Assembly (NCBI GenBank): GCA_964609495.1 | Contig: CAZSTA010000145.1 | Coordinates: 1 to 5,797 of the forward strand | Length of the DNA: 5,797 nucleotides | Reading direction: 5' to 3' | Source: CAZSTA01 sp964609495 [NCBI: uncultured bacterium] | GTDB taxonomy: Bacteria; CAZSTA01 | Part shown: positions 1 through 5,797 of the stretch, piece after piece | Position numbering within the stretch: position 1 is the first letter of the stretch | How the letters are laid out: each line of letters opens with the position of its first letter | Program-made: the position numbers and the translations under genes | The notes under the pieces: model-generated | The model's database searches: none | What the model saw: the letters and a program-made list of their open reading frames with translations, nothing else | What the model was told of the DNA's origin: nothing

Positions 1-646
1 TCTGTATCTCTTCTATCGTATCGGTGAGTTCCTCATTCACCTTCTCTAGCTCCTTGCTTTGGGTTTGAGTCTCCTTGAGAGTTTGCCCCCAACTCCTAGC
101 GAGAAGCCAAAGAGCAATAGCTAGGATGTAGAAGATTGTTACAATCACATAGGTGACGAAATAATCCACTCCTCTACTTATATTAACTACAATTATTACC
201 ACTGTTGCTAAGGTTGCGAAGAAGAAGCTCGTAGCAGGGGCGATGAATAGACTTGATAGAACGATTACTAGTGCACAGTAGATAGGAGCTATTTGAGAGT
301 AGAAAGCGTGTTGGAATAGGAAGAAAAATGGAACTACAGATACAAAGAGGATGAAGATGGAGCTTGCTAGCTTGACCAATCCGCGACGACTCATCCATAG
401 CATGAATAGGACGAGCAATATTACAAAACTATCCTGACCTATATATATAAGTCTCTTGCTTATCTCTTGAGGAGATGTTGCTCTAAAGTAGGAGGGTATA
501 TTATTGAAGAGTCGGTAAAGGACGATGATCACTACTACGATCAGTATTATATTAAGCATACGTCCTCTGCGAACGATCTCCACATCATCACTATCCACTG
601 CCAATAAGCGATCGAAGAAGGTTATCATCTTTTGCTTTCTTAACAA
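1..646 (-). CDS. Six-transmembrane sensor/signalling protein, N-terminal part (runs off left edge)
   Basis: 215 codons are visible, from a TTG at 646-644 to the window edge, with no stop. A short basic N-terminus is followed by an acidic-then-basic cytoplasmic stretch (VDSDDVEIVRRGR, residues 17-29). Six hydrophobic helices follow at about 31-47, 70-86, 91-113, 118-136, 138-156 and 163-183. From about residue 187 the chain becomes charged and heptad-like (KELEKVNEELTDTIEEIQ), as in the linker that joins a membrane sensor to a cytoplasmic output domain. This layout is known from MASE-type inputs of histidine kinases, diguanylate cyclases and GAF/STAS proteins. From memory, the RRGR-then-helix start resembles Chloroflexota signalling proteins. 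The output domain lies outside the window, so enzyme class and ligand are unknown. The start is set by AAAGGAGG 8 nt upstream. The first in-frame ATG (628-626) is too far from it. It follows asnS by 41 bp with no visible terminator, so cotranscription is likely. Confidence 0.88.
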   Translation of the reverse strand, partial: MLRKQKMITFFDRLLAVDSDDVEIVRRGRMLNIILIVVVIIVLYRLFNNIPSYFRATSPQEISKRLIYIGQDSFVILLVLFMLWMSRRGLVKLASSIFILFVSVVPFFFLFQHAFYSQIAPIYCALVIVLSSLFIAPATSFFFATLATVVIIVVNISRGVDYFVTYVIVTIFYILAIALWLLARSWGQTLKETQTQSKELEKVNEELTDTIEEIQ

Positions 647-654
647 TTTTCATC

Positions 655-662
655 CCTCCTTT
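655..662 (-). promoter_or_regulatory. Ribosome binding site of the six-TM sensor gene
   Basis: Read on the minus strand, AAAGGAGG (662-655) lies 8 nt before the TTG at 646. It decides the start. An ATG at 653-651 almost abuts the Shine-Dalgarno, is in another frame and stops after 20 codons. The in-frame ATG at 628 is 26 nt away. The TTG frame stays open to the window edge and gives a clean membrane protein. Confidence 0.85.
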
Positions 663-687
663 CTTATCCTAAGAATAGTTTACTACT

Positions 688-1974
688 TTAAGGGTACATT
701 CTATAGAGCATACGAGGGAAGGGTATCGTCTCTCGCACATGGCTTAATCCGCATATCCAGGAGACCATTCTCTCCAAACCGATCCCAAATCCTGAATGCG
801 GAACCGAACCATATTTTCTCAAGTCCACATACCATTCATAAGCCTCACTAGGGAGATCATTTTCCTTGATCCGCTGTTCTATAAGATCGAGATCATCTGT
901 CCTCTGCCCTCCCCCGATTATCTCGCCATATCCCTCAGGAGCTAGGAGATCGTCCGAGAGACAGACCTCGGACCTATCAGGATCGAGTTTCATATAGAAG
1001 GCTTTACAGGAAGTCGGATACTTCTCGACAAAGACTGGCTTCTCGAACTGCTCGGAGATGATCGTCTCATCTCCGCCACCGAAATCCTCTCCCCACTTAA
1101 GCTCAACTCCATTCTGCTTTAGTATCTCCAACGCCTCATCATAGGTTATACGCGGGAAAGGTGGGATAACCTTTTCCAATAGCGCCGTCCCTCGCTCCAA
1201 GCTCTTCAGTTCCTCGCTCCTCCTCTCCAACACCGTTTGGACGATATAGGATACCAAATCCTCTTGTAGCTTCATATTGTCATTATGATCGGCATAAGCG
1301 ACCTCTGGCTCCAACATCCAGAACTCCATCAGATGACGACGAGTCTTCGATTTCTCAGCGCGGAAGGTGGGACCAAAACAATAGACCTTTCCAAAAGCCA
1401 TACAAGCCGCCTCCATATATAACTGGCCACTTTGCGTCAGAAAGGCATCCTCCCCGAAGTAATCTGTCTTAAATAACGTAGTTGTTCCCTCACAAGCAGC
1501 CGGAGTGAGGATCGGCGCATCTATCAGAACAAAGCCTCTCTCATCCAAGAAATTCCTGGCTGATCTCACGATCTCCGCTCTGACAAGTAAGATAGCTTGT
1601 TGGCGAGAGGATCGAAGCCAAAGATGGCGGTGCCCCATCAAAAAATCAACCCCATGCTCTTTAGGAGTTATCGGATAATCCTGAGCTAATTGGACGAGTT
1701 GAATACCCTCTATTGATAACTCATATCCTCCAGGCGCCCGTTTATCGCTTCTAACCACCCCAGTTACGATCAAGGAGGATTCCTGAGTCAGCTCATCGCA
1801 TAACTCGAATAGCTCCGGAGTAACATCGCTCTTGAATACAACTCCTTGCACGATCCCGGTGCCATCTCGGATCAAGAGGAATTGCAATTTACCGCTCGAT
1901 CGCTTATTATAAAGCCAGCCTCTAATGATCACCTCTTCTCCCTCATACCGAGAAAGTTCATTTATATATACCAA
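688..1974 (-). CDS. asnS: Asparagine--tRNA ligase (AsnRS), class IIb
   Basis: Cytoplasmic enzyme that charges tRNA(Asn) with asparagine using ATP. The 428 aa are full length for the compact archaeal/Thermus/Bacillus type. An N-terminal OB-fold anticodon-binding domain spans about residues 1-105 ([43 protein letters not shown]). The class II catalytic core follows. Motif 1 is around 142-158 ([17 protein letters not shown]). Motif 2 is [21 protein letters not shown] at 204-224. Motif 3 is GFGIGLERM at 395-403. [11 protein letters not shown] (179-189) and [15 protein letters not shown] (344-358) match AsnRS as I recall it from Pyrococcus, and argue against AspRS, which has ESPQLYKQ-like sequence at the first site. 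The start is TTG, supported by AAGGAGG 8 nt upstream. The stop is TAA at 690-688. It is probably the first gene of a two-gene unit with the downstream sensor. No catalytic residue seems lost. Confidence 0.97.
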   Translation of the reverse strand: MVYINELSRYEGEEVIIRGWLYNKRSSGKLQFLLIRDGTGIVQGVVFKSDVTPELFELCDELTQESSLIVTGVVRSDKRAPGGYELSIEGIQLVQLAQDYPITPKEHGVDFLMGHRHLWLRSSRQQAILLVRAEIVRSARNFLDERGFVLIDAPILTPAACEGTTTLFKTDYFGEDAFLTQSGQLYMEAACMAFGKVYCFGPTFRAEKSKTRRHLMEFWMLEPEVAYADHNDNMKLQEDLVSYIVQTVLERRSEELKSLERGTALLEKVIPPFPRITYDEALEILKQNGVELKWGEDFGGGDETIISEQFEKPVFVEKYPTSCKAFYMKLDPDRSEVCLSDDLLAPEGYGEIIGGGQRTDDLDLIEQRIKENDLPSEAYEWYVDLRKYGSVPHSGFGIGLERMVSWICGLSHVRETIPFPRMLYRMYP

Positions 1975-1982
1975 TTATAGCG

Positions 1983-1989
1983 CCTCCTT
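1983..1989 (-). promoter_or_regulatory. Ribosome binding site of asnS
   Basis: On the minus strand AAGGAGG (1989-1983) precedes the TTG start (1974-1972) with an 8-nt spacer. The next in-frame methionine is at residue 113, inside the conserved protein, so TTG is the only workable start. It begins right at the conserved OB-fold region. Confidence 0.9.
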
Positions 1990-2030
1990 GCTCAGAAATA
2001 AATCATAACTATACACTATTCTTCATCTAT

Positions 2031-2059
2031 ATTTTAACATAATACCTCCATTATAACAA
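2031..2059 (-). promoter_or_regulatory. Candidate sigma-70 promoter(s) for asnS, extended -10 type
   Basis: The minus strand of the 136-bp spacer carries two overlapping candidates. The first is a perfect extended -10, TGTTATAAT (2058-2050). Its best upstream -35 is poor. Transcription would start near 2043, giving a leader of about 70 nt. The second is TTGTTA (2059-2054), a 17-nt spacer and TAAAAT (2036-2031), again with an upstream TG. It would start near 2024, giving a leader of about 50 nt. Both would drive asnS and probably the sensor gene. The short leader leaves no room for a T-box, and no T-box core sequence is present. This is a motif reading only and the exact start site is not known. 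Confidence 0.5.
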
Positions 2060-2110
2060 GAGCTGAGGATAAATTGGAAGGCTATATGTGCTCAATTGCC
2101 AACTTATGCT

Positions 2111-5100
2111 CTAATCCACGCTCTCCACTGCGAAATCGATCTTTACTATCTCTCCCTCCTCCACCGAAACAAATTCGGAGGTATCACCACTCACTTTCAT
2201 ACCAAGCGGAAGCGTTCTATCATCCAAAGCTATCAGATAATCCCCTGGTTTAACATCAGTGAAGGAATAGTTCCCCTCTTCATCTGTTTTCATGACCATC
2301 CCGCTGACCAATATTATCTTAACTCCAGCGATCCCCTCTTCATCCTCATCCCTCTTATAATTGCCGTTTTCATCGTAAAACACCGAGCCTGTTATCATTC
2401 CCTCAAACTTTCTCTCTTTTCTAACGATCCCAAAATCGACCTTCGTTATCCTCAAGGGCGATATCTCGATCTTCGTTGAGTAAGATATAGTGGGCTTGTA
2501 TCCTCTAGGTAGAGAGGATATATCCAGAGAGAGCGTGTGTTCCCCCAAGGGAACGCTGAGGAATGAATAATCACCTTTAGAATCCGTTATAGCAGAGTCT
2601 CCAAAACTAGAGTCGATCCTGACTTTTGCTACTCCTTTCTCCCCCGGATCTCTAATCCCATTTTCGTTAGAATCTACGAAAACACTCCCCTTTAGATTAA
2701 CGAACTCCTCCACCACTACTTCTAATTGGAAGGAGTCGCTCGGCTCTCCATCGTCATCCTCAGCGGTGATCTTCCCCCTATAGCTTCCAATCTCTTGGTC
2801 AGGAGGTATATCCAATCCCAATTTTATCTGCCTTGAGTTATTGGGACTCCGATAGTCCAGGCTAGGGATGACCTCCGGGAAGAACTCGATCTTATCCGCA
2901 GGGATTATATGTCCTTCATCGCTCTTCAAATCCTCACCTTTGAAGATGATATTATCTAACTCGACATTACCTACATTCTCCACAATGAAGTATCCAAAGG
3001 CGGATAAGCCCGGAATCACGCCGAAGGACATAATATTATCGACTAAGTCAGCGGAATTATCCATGATGTTTAACGCCTCTTGCGCCTCTATCTCTATCTC
3101 TAAATCGAATTCGTCATATACTCCTTTGCTTGCCTCTTCAGCATAAGCCCAAACTTTCCCCGAATATACCCCTGGAGATACGATATCCCTTGGAGATAAA
3201 GTTATAATGACCTCCTGAGTCACCCCTGGCTTGAAGTTCTCGATCTCGGCAGGAGAGAACTCGACCCCGAAGTCGGAGAGCTTAGATAGGGAGAATTTGA
3301 CCTCCTTTAACTCCAAATTCCCTATGTTCTTAATGACAAAGACCCCTCTCAGCTCCTCCCTCCCCCCTCCAACTAATCTCATCTTATTATTCACCAAATC
3401 CCCGCTATTATCGAGAATATCCAAGCCTATATTTATACCCTCTCCCGGCGTAGGATACGGATTATCGATGAAATCTTGAGAGCAATTATTCGTGTCCTTA
3501 CCCACTTGCATTCTCTCAATAGAATGTCCGGGCTCAACATCGACCGCAGGATCGACCCCTTCGTCTCCCCAGTTGACGGAATCGATTATGTCCTTCATAA
3601 TGTTGAGCAGATTTAAGGAATCGCCAGTATTGTTTAAGCCAGCCCATCCGCGAGGCTCTACTATTGTAGCAGATGCTGGGGGAGAGAAATGCTTTGAGAA
3701 CGAAGATCGATCATTCACTAAGATAATAAATCCCCTGGGCTTAATCATAGTTCCCGTGGGGATAGTGAAATAACGAGCGTTCTTATTCTCTACAATCCAT
3801 TCTCCTACATCTCCCGCCAAATTCAGAGGATTATAAAGCTCTACCCATTCGAAATTCGACTCCGTTCCCCACTCCGAGTCTGCATCGTAAAACACCTCAT
3901 TTATAACGATATTCTTAGCCTCGGCGATATTATCTATCGAGAAGGATTCATCCGATTCATCTTCATCGGTCAATCCTTCGCTATCGGTTACAACCACCTT
4001 TATCAGATATTCATCGCCATCTGGAACCGAGGCCGTATTCCAACTGTATATGCCATCATTAGCTTCTCCTGAGGTTATACTAATCCAATTATCTCCTCCA
4101 TCGGAACTATAAAAAATGGCTATCGTTAAGATGTTCCCTTCATCGGGGTCGCTTGCCATCCAAAGGATATTACAGACGCCACTCCATATCTCTCCTCCAT
4201 TAGGAGAAAGCAATTCTATAGAAGGAGGACGATTGAAGGGCCTTAATCCCTCCCCAGGTGTAGGATATTGATTATCATAGAAATCTACAAAGCAATTATC
4301 AGTATCCTTCCCTGCTGGTGCTCTCTCAATAGAATGACCAGGCTCAACATCTATCGCGGGATTAATTCCCACCTCTCCCCAGTTTGCATAATCTATGATC
4401 TCACCTTGAGGATTATTGAGAGCGAGGGAATCCCCTTTATTGTTCAAACTAGGCCAGCCACTAGGATCGATAATTTGCGTTCCCGAAGGAGGAGAAAATT
4501 TGGAACCAAATGGTACAATATCTGGAGTTAGAATTATAAACTCACGAATATCGATCCAGATACCCAGAGGGATAGTTAAGGATTTATCTCCAGCATCCGT
4601 AATCCTCCATTCTCCGATATAAGCCCTCTGGCTAGAGGGGTTATAAAGCTCTATCCACTCATAATCCGATTCCGGTCCCCACTCCGAGAGGGCATCATAG
4701 AAGACCTCGTTGATAACGATATTTCCTATACCTCCTCCATTATCTATAGTGAATGCGCCATCGGATAGATCTTCTCCAGTCAACGAACCATCGTTGGCAA
4801 TGATCTTTATCAAATAATTACTTCCATTAGCCACAGAAGTAGTATCCCAACTGAAGTTTCCGTCATCGGCCTCCCCTAAGGCTAGATCCGACCATATCGC
4901 TCCTCCATCGCAACTATATTGAATATCAATGAGCAGAGGATCGCCATCTGGATCATTTGCTATCCAAGTTATAACGTTTACCCCACTCCAGTTTTCCCCA
5001 CCATTAGGGGAGATGAGGGTAATCGTTGGAGGTTGATTAGGGATTATTGTGAAGGTCCAACTGTTGGTCCAGTCAGAATGGCTGACTCCATCGCTTGCTT

Positions 5101-5797
5101 GCACCCTCCAATAGTAAGTAGCTGGAGTTAAATCGCTGGAAGGGATATAAGCAGTTGAAGAGATACCAACTTCGAATATCTCAGGGGTGGAGAAGCCTGG
5201 ATCATCGTCCACCTGCAAATTATAGCTAACTGGACTTGAATCTGGATCAGTAACCTCGGTCCAGGTGAATGAAGGAGCGCTATTTGAAGTGGTAGATCCA
5301 TTCGCTGGAGTTAAGAGAACAGGAGTTGGGGGGGGATTAAGTCCCATCCCTGGGGAGGGATCAGGATTATCGACAAAATCGAGCTGGCTATTATCAGTAT
5401 CTGCCCCTAAAGAGTTTCTTTCCCCAGAATGACCAGCGGGAACCGAAGGGGCAGGATTTGCTCCCACACTCCCATAATTCACATAATCTATCTCTGCCAT
5501 ACCTGTATCCTTAAGAGATAGAGAATCTCCACTATTATTAAGTTCCGCCCAACTAGAAGGTTCGACAACTTGTACTCCTATCGACGGAACTGTCCAATGA
5601 GAGGAAAATTCAGCCATATTAGCTACCAGAATAACAAGCTCTCCTGAGCCTATAATAGTTCCTACTGGAATTGTAATGGTATTACCACCGTTATCCGTAA
5701 TAGTCCAGTTGGAAAGATTAACAACATTAACACTCGAATTATATATCTCGATCCACTCGTTATCTGGCTCAGACCATCCAGTAGGAGCATCATAGAA
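2111..5797 (-). CDS. Giant extracellular mosaic protein with lamin-tail, FN3-like, PNGGE and SdrD-B domains (5' end outside window)
   Basis: 1228 residues are visible, numbered here from the right edge. The frame is open to 5797 and the stop is TAG at 2113-2111. An internal ATG at 5617 lies inside the first lamin-tail domain and is not the start. Order: LTD1 1-155 (truncated), FN3-like 156-255, PNGGE Ig-like 256-353, LTD2 358-521, PNGGE 524-623, LTD3 628-790, two related Ig-like domains 791-906 and 907-1031, then SdrD-B-like domains 1033-1125 and 1134-1228. The composition is acidic, Gly/Asn/Ser-rich and Cys-poor, typical of secreted beta-sandwich proteins. Prokaryotic LTDs are known in surface proteins, often beside hydrolases. 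An enzymatic domain or signal peptide could lie in the missing N-terminus. The visible C-terminus has no LPXTG, no dockerin, no membrane helix and no recognisable type IX signal. It simply ends with the last SdrD-B strand. The likely role is cell-surface adhesion, structure or scaffolding; the ligand is unknown. Confidence 0.93.
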   Translation of the reverse strand, partial: FYDAPTGWSEPDNEWIEIYNSSVNVVNLSNWTITDNGGNTITIPVGTIIGSGELVILVANMAEFSSHWTVPSIGVQVVEPSSWAELNNSGDSLSLKDTGMAEIDYVNYGSVGANPAPSVPAGHSGERNSLGADTDNSQLDFVDNPDPSPGMGLNPPPTPVLLTPANGSTTSNSAPSFTWTEVTDPDSSPVSYNLQVDDDPGFSTPEIFEVGISSTAYIPSSDLTPATYYWRVQASDGVSHSDWTNSWTFTIIPNQPPTITLISPNGGENWSGVNVITWIANDPDGDPLLIDIQYSCDGGAIWSDLALGEADDGNFSWDTTSVANGSNYLIKIIANDGSLTGEDLSDGAFTIDNGGGIGNIVINEVFYDALSEWGPESDYEWIELYNPSSQRAYIGEWRITDAGDKSLTIPLGIWIDIREFIILTPDIVPFGSKFSPPSGTQIIDPSGWPSLNNKGDSLALNNPQGEIIDYANWGEVGINPAIDVEPGHSIERAPAGKDTDNCFVDFYDNQYPTPGEGLRPFNRPPSIELLSPNGGEIWSGVCNILWMASDPDEGNILTIAIFYSSDGGDNWISITSGEANDGIYSWNTASVPDGDEYLIKVVVTDSEGLTDEDESDESFSIDNIAEAKNIVINEVFYDADSEWGTESNFEWVELYNPLNLAGDVGEWIVENKNARYFTIPTGTMIKPRGFIILVNDRSSFSKHFSPPASATIVEPRGWAGLNNTGDSLNLLNIMKDIIDSVNWGDEGVDPAVDVEPGHSIERMQVGKDTNNCSQDFIDNPYPTPGEGINIGLDILDNSGDLVNNKMRLVGGGREELRGVFVIKNIGNLELKEVKFSLSKLSDFGVEFSPAEIENFKPGVTQEVIITLSPRDIVSPGVYSGKVWAYAEEASKGVYDEFDLEIEIEAQEALNIMDNSADLVDNIMSFGVIPGLSAFGYFIVENVGNVELDNIIFKGEDLKSDEGHIIPADKIEFFPEVIPSLDYRSPNNSRQIKLGLDIPPDQEIGSYRGKITAEDDDGEPSDSFQLEVVVEEFVNLKGSVFVDSNENGIRDPGEKGVAKVRIDSSFGDSAITDSKGDYSFLSVPLGEHTLSLDISSLPRGYKPTISYSTKIEISPLRITKVDFGIVRKERKFEGMITGSVFYDENGNYKRDEDEEGIAGVKIILVSGMVMKTDEEGNYSFTDVKPGDYLIALDDRTLPLGMKVSGDTSEFVSVEEGEIVKIDFAVESVD
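2114..2398 (-). repeat. SdrD-B-like domain copy 2, C-terminal end of the protein
   Basis: ITGSVFYDENGNYKRDEDEEG lies exactly 100 residues after the same strand of copy 1. It keeps the D-x-N-x-N calcium-type loop, and TDEEGNYSFTDVKPGDYLI repeats the second half. The protein stops right after the last strand (IVKIDFAVESVD), leaving no room for an anchor. Confidence 0.82.
2423..2701 (-). repeat. SdrD-B-like domain copy 1 with calcium-type loop
   Basis: LKGSVFVDSNENGIRDPGEKG matches the SdrD B pattern. The loop D-S-N-E-N-G-x-x-D-x-x-E is EF-hand-like and expected to bind calcium. ITDSKGDYSFLSVPLGEHTL is the characteristic second half (T-D-x-x-G-x-Y-x-F-x-x-V-x-x-G). Such domains usually form rigid stalks near the cell-surface end of bacterial adhesins. 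Confidence 0.82.
2705..3427 (-). repeat. Tandem pair of Ig-like domains of 117-residue period
   Basis: Two related domains. The first has LDILDNSGDLVNN and FVIKNIGNLELKEVKF. The second has LNIMDNSADLVDN and FIVENVGNVELDNIIF. The matching D and N residues are 117 positions apart. Each ends in a 'G-x-Y-x-G-K' strand (PGVYSGKV, IGSYRGKI) followed by acidic strands. The fold resembles NEW3/ASH-type bacterial Ig-like domains, which are assigned here by pattern only. Confidence 0.6.
3428..3916 (-). repeat. Lamin-tail domain copy 3
   Basis: It starts NIVINEVFYDADSEWG, then FEWVELYNP, GEWIVEN, FIILVND, GLNNTGDSLNL, IIDSVNWGDEG, EPGHSIER, DTNNC and YPTPGEG. It is the closest relative of copy 2, down to the shared Cys after DTDN/DTNN. 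It is followed not by a PNGGE domain but by the Ig-like pair. Confidence 0.88.
3929..4228 (-). repeat. PNGGE Ig-like domain copy 2
   Basis: It opens with SIELLSPNGGEIWSGVCNIL, followed by SDPDEGN, FYSSDGGDNW, GEANDGIYSWNTASV and YLIKVVVTDSEG, and closes in SFSIDN. It is strongly similar in order and spacing to copy 1. The PNGGE motifs of the two copies are 268 residues apart. Confidence 0.8.
4235..4726 (-). repeat. Lamin-tail domain copy 2
   Basis: A complete copy starting NIVINEVFYDALSEWG, with YEWIELYNPSS, GEWRITD, FIILTPD, SLNNKGDSLAL, IIDYANWGE and EPGHSIER, then DTDNC and YPTPGEG. Its start is exactly 270 codons (810 bp) before that of copy 3. It shares DNA stretches with copy 3, for example the block beginning ctctcaatagaatg on the plus strand at 4323 and again at 3513. 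Confidence 0.88.
4739..5032 (-). repeat. PNGGE Ig-like domain copy 1
   Basis: It opens with ITLISPNGGENWSGVNVITW and continues with NDPDGDPLLIDIQYS, DGGAIWSDL, GEADDGNFSWDTTSV and YLIKIIANDGS, closing in GAFTIDN. These are hallmarks of the bacterial PNGGE/Ig-like repeat, a beta-sandwich linker domain. It aligns with copy 2 almost without gaps. Confidence 0.8.
5033..5332 (-). other. Fibronectin III-like domain inserted in repeat unit 1
   Basis: About 100 residues from LLTPANGSTT to TFTIIPN. SFTWTEVTDPDSSPVSYNL, LTPATYYWRVQASDG and the closing W-T-F-T-I strand fit the FN3-like modules that often follow 'P-x-NG' openings in bacterial surface proteins. Units 2 and 3 have no counterpart at this place. 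It sits exactly between LTD1 and the first PNGGE domain. Confidence 0.75.
5333..5797 (-). repeat. Lamin-tail domain copy 1 (truncated by window edge)
   Basis: It begins mid-domain with FYDAPTGW, then NEWIEIYN, LSNWTITD, ITIPVGT, LVILVAN, AELNNSGDSLSL and PAGHSGER, and ends in DFVDNPDPSPG. The NEWIEIYN block and the GDSL/DY/GHS blocks are the lamin-tail signature. It differs from copies 2 and 3 at their shared motifs: GHSGER instead of GHSIER, and DTDNSQLDF where they have a Cys after DTDN/DTNN. It is the most diverged copy. Confidence 0.85.

Noticed and set aside
183-398. Minus-strand open frame of 71 codons
   Set aside because: It lies in a different frame within the six-TM sensor gene, has no Shine-Dalgarno, and the real frame is open through the whole stretch.
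525-851. Plus-strand open frame of 108 codons across the sensor/asnS junction
   Set aside because: Antisense to both real genes and to conserved AsnRS motif 3. The translation has no domain character.
688-1974. AspRS (aspS) rather than AsnRS
   Set aside because: [11 protein letters not shown], the motif 2 sequence [10 protein letters not shown] and the overall match to remembered archaeal AsnRS point to asparagine. The bacterial AspRS insertion domain is absent.
2009-2049. Two tiny overlapping reading frames (MLKYR and MKNSV, sharing ATGA) after a GGAGG in the asnS leader
   Set aside because: The GGAGG and first ATG overlap the candidate promoters and would probably not be transcribed as a leader. 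Five-codon frames arise readily by chance, and only one Asn codon is present.
1975-2110. T-box riboswitch or attenuator for asnS
   Set aside because: The spacer is only 136 bp, the predicted leader is 50-70 nt, there is no T-box core motif, and no strong hairpin followed by a T run is present.
1975-2110. Rho-independent terminator of the surface protein gene
   Set aside because: Only weak 4-5 bp inverted repeats were found (for example AATTG/CAATT), none GC-rich and none followed by a T tract.
2096-2479. Plus-strand open frame of 127 codons over the end of the surface protein gene
   Set aside because: Antisense to two well-formed SdrD-B-like domains, low-complexity translation, no ribosome site or recognisable motif.
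2114-2701. Dockerin repeats, suggested by the D-x-N-x-N calcium-type loops
   Set aside because: The loops are 100 residues apart and each is set in a beta-sandwich with the SdrD-B second-half motif. Dockerins have two loops within about 60 residues.

Overview
The window holds three genes, all on the minus strand, read from high to low coordinates. It looks like ordinary bacterial chromosome: strong AAGGAGG-type ribosome binding sites, TTG starts, a housekeeping synthetase, a membrane sensor and a large modular surface protein. The lineage cannot be fixed from sequence alone. The AsnRS is the short archaeal/Thermus/Bacillus type, and the sensor's N-terminal region recalls membrane modules of Chloroflexota signalling proteins. 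Lamin-tail, PNGGE and SdrD-type domain mosaics are common in uncultivated bacterial phyla. An uncultivated, possibly Chloroflexota-like or thermophilic bacterium is a low-confidence guess.

Region 5797-2111: the 3' part of a gene for a very large extracellular mosaic protein. It is open to the right window edge, and 1228 residues are visible. The order of modules is lamin-tail domain (LTD) 1, a fibronectin III-like domain, a PNGGE Ig-like domain, LTD2, PNGGE, LTD3, two related Ig-like domains, and two SdrD-B-like calcium-loop domains that end the protein. LTD2 and LTD3 start exactly 810 bp apart. Unit 1 is the same unit enlarged by about 95 residues, which is the inserted FN3-like domain.

Region 2110-1975: a 136-bp spacer with overlapping extended -10 promoter candidates, and a strong Shine-Dalgarno that fixes a TTG start for the next gene. 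No convincing terminator was found.

Region 1974-688: a complete asnS (asparaginyl-tRNA synthetase, 428 aa) with all three class II motifs.

Region 646-1: after a 41-bp gap, the first 215 codons of a six-transmembrane sensor protein that leaves the left edge just as a signalling coiled coil begins. It also starts at TTG with the same Shine-Dalgarno and the same 8-nt spacing. Its output domain is outside the window. asnS and the sensor are probably cotranscribed. The surface protein is probably a separate unit. No functional link among the three is evident, and I found no RNA gene, mobile element, CRISPR array or clearly new system.
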